DNA of 64,000 nucleotides from Psychrobacillus sp. OK032 (GTDB taxonomy: Bacteria; Bacillota; Bacilli; Bacillales_A; Planococcaceae), in assembly GCF_900111345.1 (NCBI RefSeq), contig NZ_FOGY01000008.1, positions 124,001 to 188,000 of the forward strand. The letters are read 5' to 3'. This document shows, piece after piece, positions 57,155 to 64,000 of this stretch. Position numbers and translations under genes: made by a program. Each line of letters begins with the position of its first letter. The stretch's first letter is position 1. A model generated the notes under the pieces. That model was not told the origin of the DNA, did no database searches, and worked only from the letters and a program-made list of their open reading frames with translations.

Positions 57155-57596
57155 GTTCTGCTCAATGGATACTCGGCGTCTCCGTAATAAAGTTGAAAAT
57201 TATTTTTATAAATTTCCTGTAGTTTCACGCTAAAAAAGCGCTTATAACAGAACTTGTCGCGCGCACCCGCTAGTTGAAGATATAACAATATTTATTTCTT
57301 TAAATCGATTTATATGGTCTCTTAATTTATAGTCTTCCCATCACTATCTAGCACAAATATCTTATAGGATTTAATCTAAGTTAATGAATTGCTACAGCTT
57401 TGAAATAAAGTTGTTCAAAAGTCCCTCCTGAACCATTTAAGTAGGTGTTTGTCCATTTCAGATGGAATAAAAATTCATATATATACTTTATATCGAAGAG
57501 ATTCTTTAAATAGTTTTTTTAAAGTATAAAGAGAATTTAATAAACATAAAGAATAATACTGAGACAAAATATATAACAGAATTGGAGGAATTAAAA
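57155..57596. other. Intergenic region upstream of the MurF-like gene
   Basis: About 440 bases. The left part may be IS110 debris; a small stem ACGCT / AGCGC lies near 57,227. The right part is very AT-rich and probably holds the promoter of the ligase gene. No gene seen. Confidence 0.4.
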
Positions 57597-59009
57597 ATGA
57601 AGCCATTATCAGTGAAAGAAATCCGCCTATGTGTAAATGGACAGCTTATTCACGGCTCTGATAAATTTATGGTTAACGATATCGTTTATCATCTTCAGAA
57701 GATGGGGCCTAACAAATTAATTTTCTTAAGACAGAAATGGCGAATTGATTGGGAAAAAATTGCTCAATCGGTCCCTTGTGTGGTCGTAACAGATTCATTG
57801 TATGCTGAATTAGAGCTTATTGAAAATTATACTATTATCAAGGTCCAAGACATCGAGCAGGCATTTTGGGAGTTCGTTGATTTATATCGAAACCAATTTT
57901 CTATCCCTGTTGTTTCTGTAACAGGAACAAATGGGAAAACGACAACTAAAGATATGATTAGACATATTCTTAGTTTTGACCGTATCGTCACCGGTACTAA
58001 AAAATCAGCAAACTCAAGGACCAATCATCTTACTTATCTACTATCCATTGAAAAGGACACAGATGCCGCTGTTTTTGAATCGGCGGTAGGAGAACCAGGA
58101 GATGTGCTACTCGCTTCTCGATACTATAAGCCAACAATCGGTATTATTACAAATATCGGTGTGTATCATCTTGATGGATGTAAAACACCGGAAGCTTATC
58201 TTCAAGCAAAGGCTGAAATGGTTCAAGCTGTCGGATTAAAAGGTACACTTATCGTTAATGCCGATGATGAGAATACAAAAAAAATTGGACTAAAAGAATT
58301 TCAGGGAAAGGTGCTAACCTTTGGTGTTAATAATCATGCTGATTTTCAGGCAACTAAAATTCGATACGGCGATAACGGGATGCACTTTGAGTTAATCTTT
58401 CAAAAAAGGATTTTTTCCTACCATACCATAAAAGAGACATATTCAATTTTTGTCCCTGGCTATGGGCAGCATCAAGTTCTAAATGCTTTAGCTGCCTTTG
58501 TAGCTGTACATGAAATGGGAATTGACATAATTTTAGCTGCAAAACGGATACGGTCATTTCAGAACCTTCCTGCTCATCTTGAAAGTAACATAGGAATGGG
58601 AGGCTGCATCATTTTGGATGATACTTGGAGTTCAAATCCTGCTTCTCTAAAGGCTGCATTTGAAACACTAAATGGGATTTCTCGGGGGAAGAAAAGGATC
58701 GCCCTCATTGGAGATATTAAGCGTTTAGGTGATTTCAGCTTAGATTTTCATCGTCAAACAGGAGAGATGATAGCTGAAAATGGGGTAGACGTATTGATTA
58801 CAGTTGGTCCAATGGCTGTCGAGATCGCAAAACAAGCAGAACTTAAAGGACTAAACGGTAAAGTCCATTCTTTTCCCAATATCCGTGGGGTTGAGTTATT
58901 ATTGAAAAAAATATTAGATGAGAATAGCATCTTACTTATTAAAAGTTCATCTACGAATGATGCTATCGTTAATTTGAAAAGCAAATTAAAGCGTCGGAAG
59001 CCTAACTAA
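57597..59009 (+). CDS. Divergent MurF-like Mur ligase family protein
   Basis: Four hundred and seventy residues. ATP site GTNGKTTT (110-117), FESAVGEPGDV, TNIGVYHLDG and HQVLNALAAFVAVHEMG follow the MurF pattern. In MurF the substrate loop is DxYNANPxS; here it is DDTWSSNPAS, so substrate recognition may differ from UDP-MurNAc-tripeptide and D-Ala-D-Ala. It is not beside ddl. The nearest neighbours are a broken SRAP gene and, convergently, the aminoethylphosphonate genes. ATG of MKPLSVKEI has GGAGGAATTAAAA upstream; a TTG at 57582 is rejected. Confidence 0.8.
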   Translation: MKPLSVKEIRLCVNGQLIHGSDKFMVNDIVYHLQKMGPNKLIFLRQKWRIDWEKIAQSVPCVVVTDSLYAELELIENYTIIKVQDIEQAFWEFVDLYRNQFSIPVVSVTGTNGKTTTKDMIRHILSFDRIVTGTKKSANSRTNHLTYLLSIEKDTDAAVFESAVGEPGDVLLASRYYKPTIGIITNIGVYHLDGCKTPEAYLQAKAEMVQAVGLKGTLIVNADDENTKKIGLKEFQGKVLTFGVNNHADFQATKIRYGDNGMHFELIFQKRIFSYHTIKETYSIFVPGYGQHQVLNALAAFVAVHEMGIDIILAAKRIRSFQNLPAHLESNIGMGGCIILDDTWSSNPASLKAAFETLNGISRGKKRIALIGDIKRLGDFSLDFHRQTGEMIAENGVDVLITVGPMAVEIAKQAELKGLNGKVHSFPNIRGVELLLKKILDENSILLIKSSSTNDAIVNLKSKLKRRKPN

Positions 59010-59560
59010 GCTGTTTGCTTGGTCGCTTCTATTCAACTTTAAGATGAAAGTAATCGTCCACATCAATAAAATCGAGTAATAGGGAGTGATTAAATTCCGT
59101 TGATTAAATTCCGACTACTCACTTCACCATATGTACCATTTTTGTAAATGGCGATTCAATTATGATTGATCACGCAAAGTTTCGTATCGAGAAAATTATT
59201 ATAAACTTTTGAGACCTAGGGAACTTCAGTAGGAGTTTCCTAGGTCTCGGTGTAGTATGGCTTTTGGAAATTCTCCAGTAGCCTTTTGTGTGAGGTTCCC
59301 CACTCATATTCCTTATCTTTTGGAGCACCTGCCGTACCTGTCAATGCTTAATAACCGCACGCCATCGTCAAAAAGAGTTTTGTTTCGTTACGCAAACTCA
59401 CCTAATTTTACATATTCTATATGAGGTTCGTGTTGGCTCAAAGTTTACTTCAGATTCCACTTCACTTTGGACACCCTTACAATCTAGTTAACTTTTATAC
59501 TTCTGCCTCCTTAGCTTGGGACTTGCAACCTATAAACTAAGTCCATGCTGGGCACATATA
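59010..59560. other. Non-coding region with mobile-element-like remains
   Basis: About 550 bases between convergent genes. It contains a strong inverted repeat (59,211-59,248) and, at 59,400-59,560, phrases such as TTCAGATTCCACTTCACT, GGACACCCTT and GGGACTTGCAACCTATA. These resemble a segment I associate with decayed mobile or retroelement sequence. Identification is uncertain. Confidence 0.35.
59211..59248. repeat. Strong inverted repeat downstream of the MurF-like gene
   Basis: GAGACCTAGG and CCTAGGTCTC form a perfect 10-bp stem extended by GAAC/GTTT, loop of about 10 bases. No T-run on either strand, so not a standard terminator. It may be an element end. Confidence 0.6.
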
Positions 59561-59597
59561 AAAATGACCTCCTATCATTGGAGACCATTTGTTTTTC
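59561..59597 (-). terminator. Terminator of the aminoethylphosphonate operon
   Basis: AAATGACCTCC pairs with GGAGACCATTT with two G-U or mismatched positions; A-run on the left and TTTGTTTTT on the right. Confidence 0.6.
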
Positions 59598-59654
59598 ATT
59601 TGAAATCTCTTCTTCAGAAAGTTCCTAATTGCCCAGATAAACGATTTATTCCTT

Positions 59655-60773
59655 TTAGTTTGCAGAATTGATTCCAATGCTTTGCAGATACTTTTCCAAT
59701 AATGTTAAAAAGAGCTCAATATCATCTTTAGTGAGATCGCCAATATTAGCTACCCTAAACGAATTCAAATAATTAAGCTTTCCGGGATAGATCGTTATCC
59801 CGTTAGCGTATAAATAATCATGCATGCTGTCGAAATCATAAGCCTCACATGTAGGCTCTACTATTGCTGTAATAATTTTAGAATGGTGTTCGGCAGCGAC
59901 AAGATGTTTTAAGCCGAGTCTGGAGATGCCAGCAATTAACGTTTCCCAAGCTAGAGAATACCTTTCATATCTTTCTTTTACCCCTTCTTCTTTTACTTCT
60001 AAAATGGCTTGTTTTAGTGCATAAATTGTCTGGACAGGCGGGGTAAACCGCATCTGACCCGTCTCATTGAAATGTTTATATTGACTATAAAGATTTAGGT
60101 AATAATTGATTGGCTTTGTCTTTTTTTCTTTCTCTAATTCACCTTTTTTAGCTACAACAAAAGAGACTCCCGCCATACCTTGCAGGTTTTTATTGGAACT
60201 AGCTGCCAAATAACTAATATTCATTTTACTCATTTCAATTGGAATGGCAGCATACGAACTCATGGCATCTACCATCATTGTAATCTTGTTTTCCTTGCAA
60301 ATAGATCCAATCGTTTCAATATCATTTAATAATCCTGTTGTTGTTTCATTGTGCACGACAGCAAGATATGACACAGTTCGCGGAAATTTTTGAATAAATA
60401 TTTGTAATTCGTCTAATTGAATGGGTTTATCCGTTGGACTTAAAAACTCGACCCAATCCAGCGAATAAGCTTCTGCAATTTCACACATTCGTTTTCCGTA
60501 TGCTCCGTTATTAATGATTACTATAACCCCATCATTCATAACTGAACTCAAGATTGACTCTACTGCAGCAGTACCGGAACCACCAAACAGGATCGTTGTA
60601 TATTGTTCTATATCTGCTACTAGGCTAGTAAGTTCGGAAGATACGAATTGCATTAAATGACCGAATTCATCTTCACGCGGACAAATATCAGGTACAACTT
60701 GTGCGTATTTAACCGTATCCGTTGTAGTACCGGGTCCGGGATTTAATAATATATTTCTCTTAATTTTTCGCAA
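59655..60773 (-). CDS. phnW: 2-aminoethylphosphonate:pyruvate aminotransferase
   Basis: PLP enzyme of about 372 residues, class V fold. RNILLNPGPGTTTDTVKYAQ and PDICPREDEFG are the family's N-terminal signatures; VDAMSSYAAIP holds the PLP Asp and AASSNKNLQGMAG the PLP Lys. Beside PEP mutase and decarboxylase it should work toward AEP from phosphonoacetaldehyde. The start is uncertain: TTG at 60773 fits the family N-terminus, whereas ATG at 60782 directly abuts AAAAGGG. Confidence 0.92.
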   Translation of the reverse strand: MRKIKRNILLNPGPGTTTDTVKYAQVVPDICPREDEFGHLMQFVSSELTSLVADIEQYTTILFGGSGTAAVESILSSVMNDGVIVIINNGAYGKRMCEIAEAYSLDWVEFLSPTDKPIQLDELQIFIQKFPRTVSYLAVVHNETTTGLLNDIETIGSICKENKITMMVDAMSSYAAIPIEMSKMNISYLAASSNKNLQGMAGVSFVVAKKGELEKEKKTKPINYYLNLYSQYKHFNETGQMRFTPPVQTIYALKQAILEVKEEGVKERYERYSLAWETLIAGISRLGLKHLVAAEHHSKIITAIVEPTCEAYDFDSMHDYLYANGITIYPGKLNYLNSFRVANIGDLTKDDIELFLTLLEKYLQSIGINSAN

Positions 60774-60787
60774 GTTGCTCATCCCTT

Positions 60788-61915
60788 TTAGCTAATAAAT
60801 TTTCGAAGCCGTGTTTTTACTTCACTAGGTAAAATTTTAGGACGCCCTAAGTTTGGCGTAGATCCTTTTGCAATTTTCACATACAAAAAAGTTAATCCTT
60901 TTGTCTCTTTCCATCCTTGTATTCTATTTTCGAGTTCGTCTAAGCTGTGTATATAAGATGATTTTTCGTATCCGCAAGCGGCAGCGATATCGACAAAATT
61001 AACGTTGTGTGCAACAGTACTTTGCCCTCCAGTTGAATCGTGAGTATTATTATCCAGTAGGATGTGTAGCATGTTTTCGGGTTGATAGCAACCATTTGTA
61101 GCTAAACTCCCCATTCGCATAAGCAGCGAACCATCTCCATCAATGACAACTATATCCAGTTCTTTTCGCGTAAGGGCTAATCCTAACCCTAAAGAACTTA
61201 CACAACCCATGGAGCCAACCATGTACAGGTTGTTGGGGCAATCCTCCACTTCATAAAGTTCTCTACCAGTTATACCCGTTGTTGCCAATTGCACTGTTTT
61301 CTCATCTTTGCAGCCATTAATCACTTTTAATGTATCAAATCTACTTGGCAATGCATCTGCAGACATTTTTTCGTTTTTTTCCTTGTTTTTATAAATAAAT
61401 TGTTTCACTATCTTTAAATTTTCACTTTCGAATGTCCTTTTTTTCACCACAAAGAAGAATGGTTGCTTTTTTTCAATCCACTCGTTAGCTATTTCAAGCT
61501 GTTTCATTGCAATGCTATTATCAGGAGATAAGAATTGCCATTTTATTTGCATGAGGTCTAACATTTGTGTCGTTATCAGCCCCATTAATTCATGCTGGGG
61601 TTCATCGATCAAACCGGGTTCTCCTCGTAGACTAACAAACCCAAGTACAGGTATTTGAAAGGGAAAGTTTAAGGAAGTAAGTGGAGAAACAGCATTAGTT
61701 AGACCTGAGTTTTGCATTAAAACAACTGGTTTCCTTCCTCCTAAGTAAGCTCCCGACGCTATGGCGACTGCGTCACCTTCATTAGCAGCAGCAATATAAT
61801 TACACTCGTTTATGGAGTAGTTAATAAGATTTTTTAATAATGAACATGGAACCCCACTGTGAAAGTCGAAACCAAGTCTTTTAAGTTCATTTCCAAATTT
61901 ATTCGTGTTTAACAT
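60788..61915 (-). CDS. aepY: Phosphonopyruvate decarboxylase
   Basis: Thiamine-diphosphate enzyme of 375 residues converting phosphonopyruvate to phosphonoacetaldehyde. HSGVPCSLLK, AANEGDAVAIASGAYLGG with the activating Glu, and the TPP motif VIDGDGSLLMRMGSLATNG...LLDNNTHDSTGG are present. The ATG of MLNTNKF has AAGGAG upstream, inside the 3' end of the PEP mutase gene, which implies coupling. Middle gene of three. Confidence 0.95.
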   Translation of the reverse strand: MLNTNKFGNELKRLGFDFHSGVPCSLLKNLINYSINECNYIAAANEGDAVAIASGAYLGGRKPVVLMQNSGLTNAVSPLTSLNFPFQIPVLGFVSLRGEPGLIDEPQHELMGLITTQMLDLMQIKWQFLSPDNSIAMKQLEIANEWIEKKQPFFFVVKKRTFESENLKIVKQFIYKNKEKNEKMSADALPSRFDTLKVINGCKDEKTVQLATTGITGRELYEVEDCPNNLYMVGSMGCVSSLGLGLALTRKELDIVVIDGDGSLLMRMGSLATNGCYQPENMLHILLDNNTHDSTGGQSTVAHNVNFVDIAAACGYEKSSYIHSLDELENRIQGWKETKGLTFLYVKIAKGSTPNLGRPKILPSEVKTRLRKFIS

Positions 61916-61920
61916 TAAAA

Positions 61921-62823
61921 TCACTCCTTATCCGGCTGTATGAGGTTAGTAGTTGAAGGCAAATATTTCTTTTCTGCTCTTTGAAGTTCCTCCACATTTT
62001 GGAGTCTGAAAATTTCATTTACACTTGCAATTGAGTCCTCTACCTGGATGAGAGTTTCCTCTTTTTGAATTTGTTTTGAAATGTTTTGCATAGCGGTAAT
62101 CGATGCCCTTAAGTTATGGTTTGCCCAAATCACAGTGTTTATCCCTAGCTTTCTGAATTCAGAAGTTGGTGTCGTATAATATTTTGTAGGAACAATAACA
62201 ACAGGACTTCTGCTATTCCATTTCTTCATAAATGCTTCAATTTCTTTAAAATGAGTCTTTTTACTGTGGATAAGAACCGCATCGGCACCTGCTTTTCTAT
62301 ATGCCTCTGCACGTGTTAGGACTTCTTCTAACCCCCAACCTGCAATAAAAGCCTCAACCCTGGCTACAACCATAAAATCATCATCCACTTGACAATCCTT
62401 CATCGCTTTTATTTTCCCACAAAACTCTTCAATCGATGCTAGAGGATGAGCTTGACCATTAATAAATGAATTAGTTTTCGGAAAGAGTTTGTCCTCAATA
62501 CACACGCCAGCTATATCTAATTGTTCTAGTTTTTTCACTAACCTTCTAGCATTATTAAAATTTCCATAGCCTGTATCCCCATCTAAAAGGATCGGAATTG
62601 TGGTAGCATCACTCATAAACTCAAGTATATTTAATACTTGCGTCCATGAAGCTTCATTACTATCTCTAATACCCATTGATGCTGATATCGATAACCCACT
62701 AGCCCAGATTCCTTTAAAACCAGCTTCCTCTACAATCTTCGCCGATAACCCATTATGAGCCTCCATTAAAAACTCTAATTTTTGTGAATGCAGTAAGGAT
62801 TTTAATTTTGTCGTTTTCTTCAT
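61921..62823 (-). CDS. aepX: Phosphoenolpyruvate mutase
   Basis: Forms the C-P bond by converting PEP to phosphonopyruvate. Three hundred residues of the isocitrate lyase/PEP mutase fold. The diagnostic EDKxxxKxNS is [10 protein letters not shown] (110-119), which separates it from other family members. [10 protein letters not shown] holds the metal Asp. Start uncertain between ATGs at 62832 and 62823; AGGAG lies 10 bases before the latter. First gene of the operon. Confidence 0.95.
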   Translation of the reverse strand: MKKTTKLKSLLHSQKLEFLMEAHNGLSAKIVEEAGFKGIWASGLSISASMGIRDSNEASWTQVLNILEFMSDATTIPILLDGDTGYGNFNNARRLVKKLEQLDIAGVCIEDKLFPKTNSFINGQAHPLASIEEFCGKIKAMKDCQVDDDFMVVARVEAFIAGWGLEEVLTRAEAYRKAGADAVLIHSKKTHFKEIEAFMKKWNSRSPVVIVPTKYYTTPTSEFRKLGINTVIWANHNLRASITAMQNISKQIQKEETLIQVEDSIASVNEIFRLQNVEELQRAEKKYLPSTTNLIQPDKE

Positions 62824-63251
62824 GATTACCATACTCCTACCTTGCAATTTATAAATTCCTATCACATACTAATCGCGAATATCTTATTAACATACGTAAG
62901 AATTTGAAAACCGACAGGGCTGGAGCTAGTATGAACGAACTCGTGACAGAAATTAAACAGGCGATTGTACTTATTTAGTTCGCCCAGGCAATAATTCTCT
63001 ATCCGCATTATTGTTGTTTTTCCGAGGCTATCTGCCGTTATTACATGCTAATTTAGAAGCCAATAAAATATTCAAATTCAACTAGGGCATGGTAATTATC
63101 AAATAACTGCTGATGTATATGCTCATATATCAAGCAAAAAAAAAAATAAAAACACCGAACGAGTCAACTCACGACTGAACGATGTTTTCAAATAATATTT
63201 TTTTACCTATATTCTGGGGTGAGAATGGAGACTAAGATTATTTTCTTATAT
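62824..63251. other. Intergenic region upstream of the PEP mutase gene
   Basis: About 430 bases with the presumed promoter of the phosphonate operon. An imperfect hairpin AACACCGAACGAGTC / GACTGAACGATGTT at 63,152-63,188 may end the MBL-fold gene's transcript. No gene seen. Confidence 0.4.
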
Positions 63252-64000
63252 CTATGGTTCTATTATTTTTATCTCATCGCCAATTTCAAAAGCCATTAAA
63301 TCTTTTCCAACAACTATTTCGCCATCAAAATTTTTTTTGGTTCTCTCGACTAGTTTCGCATCTTCTTCTGAAACTAGAAGAGCAAGATGGGTGTAAGCAG
63401 CAAGTTTTGGTTGTGTTTGTTTAAATACCTCTCCAGCTTGCTCTGGTGTTGTATGATACGCCTCAATATTTTTAATCGCTTCTGATTTGTAATCTTCCCC
63501 TTCACGTTTAACCACAACTACTTCATGGATGAGCAAATCGGTTCCTCTAGCGTGTTTAATTAAGTTCTCACTAAAAGTAGTATCACCAGAAATCACAACC
63601 GAATGTCCATTATAATTAATTCTATATCCAAACGCCGGTTCCATAGGACCATGATCTACTTTAAAAGCGATTACTTCCACCCCGTTATCCTCATAAACGA
63701 CGCCTTCTTCGATCTCATTTACAGTTGCTTCTATTGTAGCTCCTTCAACTTTATTTCTTACGTCTATATCAGCCTTATATGATAATATGGTGTTATTGAC
63801 CCAATCCTCTGTTCCTTTTGGCCCCCAAACCTGAAGAGCATTTTCTCTATTCCCTCTAGGATCAGGTACAGCAGCGCCAGTAATTAATAAATCATCAAAT
63901 CCCATTGTATGATCGTGATGTAAATGTGTAACAAACAGCTTGTCGATCATTCCTGGAGAAACATTCATTGCATTCAATCGAAGCGTCGAGCCCCTCCCAA
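63252..64000 (-). CDS. MBL-fold metallohydrolase, RNase Z-like (5' end off window)
   Basis: Metallo-beta-lactamase fold. The motif THLHHDH gives the first metal ligands; GDTTFSENL, IHEVVV and YTHLAL supply others. The reading frame continues to the right edge as GRGSTLRLNAMN, matching the DxGRGT segment before the motif, so the start lies outside the window. About 249 residues are visible. Close to arylsulfatase/ribonuclease Z-type proteins, but the exact substrate is not clear. Confidence 0.85.
   Translation of the reverse strand, partial: GRGSTLRLNAMNVSPGMIDKLFVTHLHHDHTMGFDDLLITGAAVPDPRGNRENALQVWGPKGTEDWVNNTILSYKADIDVRNKVEGATIEATVNEIEEGVVYEDNGVEVIAFKVDHGPMEPAFGYRINYNGHSVVISGDTTFSENLIKHARGTDLLIHEVVVVKREGEDYKSEAIKNIEAYHTTPEQAGEVFKQTQPKLAAYTHLALLVSEEDAKLVERTKKNFDGEIVVGKDLMAFEIGDEIKIIEP

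Overview
The window is low-GC Bacillota DNA, most likely from a Planococcaceae-type bacillus (Psychrobacillus, Sporosarcina, Lysinibacillus or Solibacillus neighbourhood). The reasons are strong AGGAGG-type ribosome binding sites, frequent TTG and GTG starts, and gene order known from Bacillus subtilis: yqkD, yqkE, yqkF, nudF, spoIIM, fur, xerD, and lexA | yneA, yneB, ynzC, tkt, yneF. The genus is an inference from gene content. No tRNA, rRNA or CRISPR array was seen.

Positions 1-18,310 are chromosomal backbone: xerD (cut by the left edge), fur, a SpoIIM-like gene, nudF, an aldo-keto reductase, a HAD phosphatase, a DUF4181 membrane protein, clpE with a CtsR-type operator in its promoter, yqkE, a thiolase and yqkD. 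These are followed by the SOS locus lexA | yneA-yneB-ynzC-tkt-yneF with four LexA-like boxes, an OsmC-family protein, and a complete polar amino acid ABC importer. Positions 18,513-21,230 hold a small phage remnant with replication organiser, helicase loader, a 54-residue ORF and an endolysin. It abuts the divergent spore NHEJ pair ligD | ku and an excalibur-domain secreted protein.

Positions 24,800-56,230 are an accessory catabolic island of cassettes, nearly all with their own regulator. (1) A tartrate/D-malate dehydrogenase, SDR, aldehyde dehydrogenase and BASS transporter operon faces a FadR-type GntR regulator. (2) A GntR regulator, HMG-CoA-lyase family lyase, class III CoA transferase, D-2-hydroxyacid dehydrogenase and 2HCT carboxylate transporter form an operon interrupted by a decayed isocitrate/isopropylmalate-dehydrogenase-like gene. 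(3) An aromatic degradation cluster contains a two-component flavin hydroxylase, an MhpA-like hydroxylase, an extradiol dioxygenase, an FAH-type hydrolase, a Dabb protein, an enoyl-CoA hydratase/isomerase and a BKACE, with LysR and GntR regulators and two catabolite-repression (cre) sites. (4) A sigma-54-dependent unit has a PAS-AAA+-HTH activator divergent from a BKACE, a 3-hydroxyacyl-CoA-dehydrogenase-family enzyme and a GntP permease. Its two promoters carry the same -24/-12 element and the same upstream inverted repeat, so a regulatory module appears to have been duplicated. I read it as a self-contained pathway for importing a 3-hydroxy acid, oxidising it and cleaving the product with acetyl-CoA.

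Positions 56,230-64,000 contain a SRAP gene broken at an IS110 fragment, a divergent MurF-like ligase, and a complete three-gene 2-aminoethylphosphonate pathway (PEP mutase, phosphonopyruvate decarboxylase, AEP transaminase). An MBL-fold hydrolase is cut by the right edge. Debris of IS66, IS3 and IS110 elements and of glutamine synthetase, HMG-CoA lyase and isocitrate-dehydrogenase-family genes marks the accessory part as a region of repeated gain and loss.
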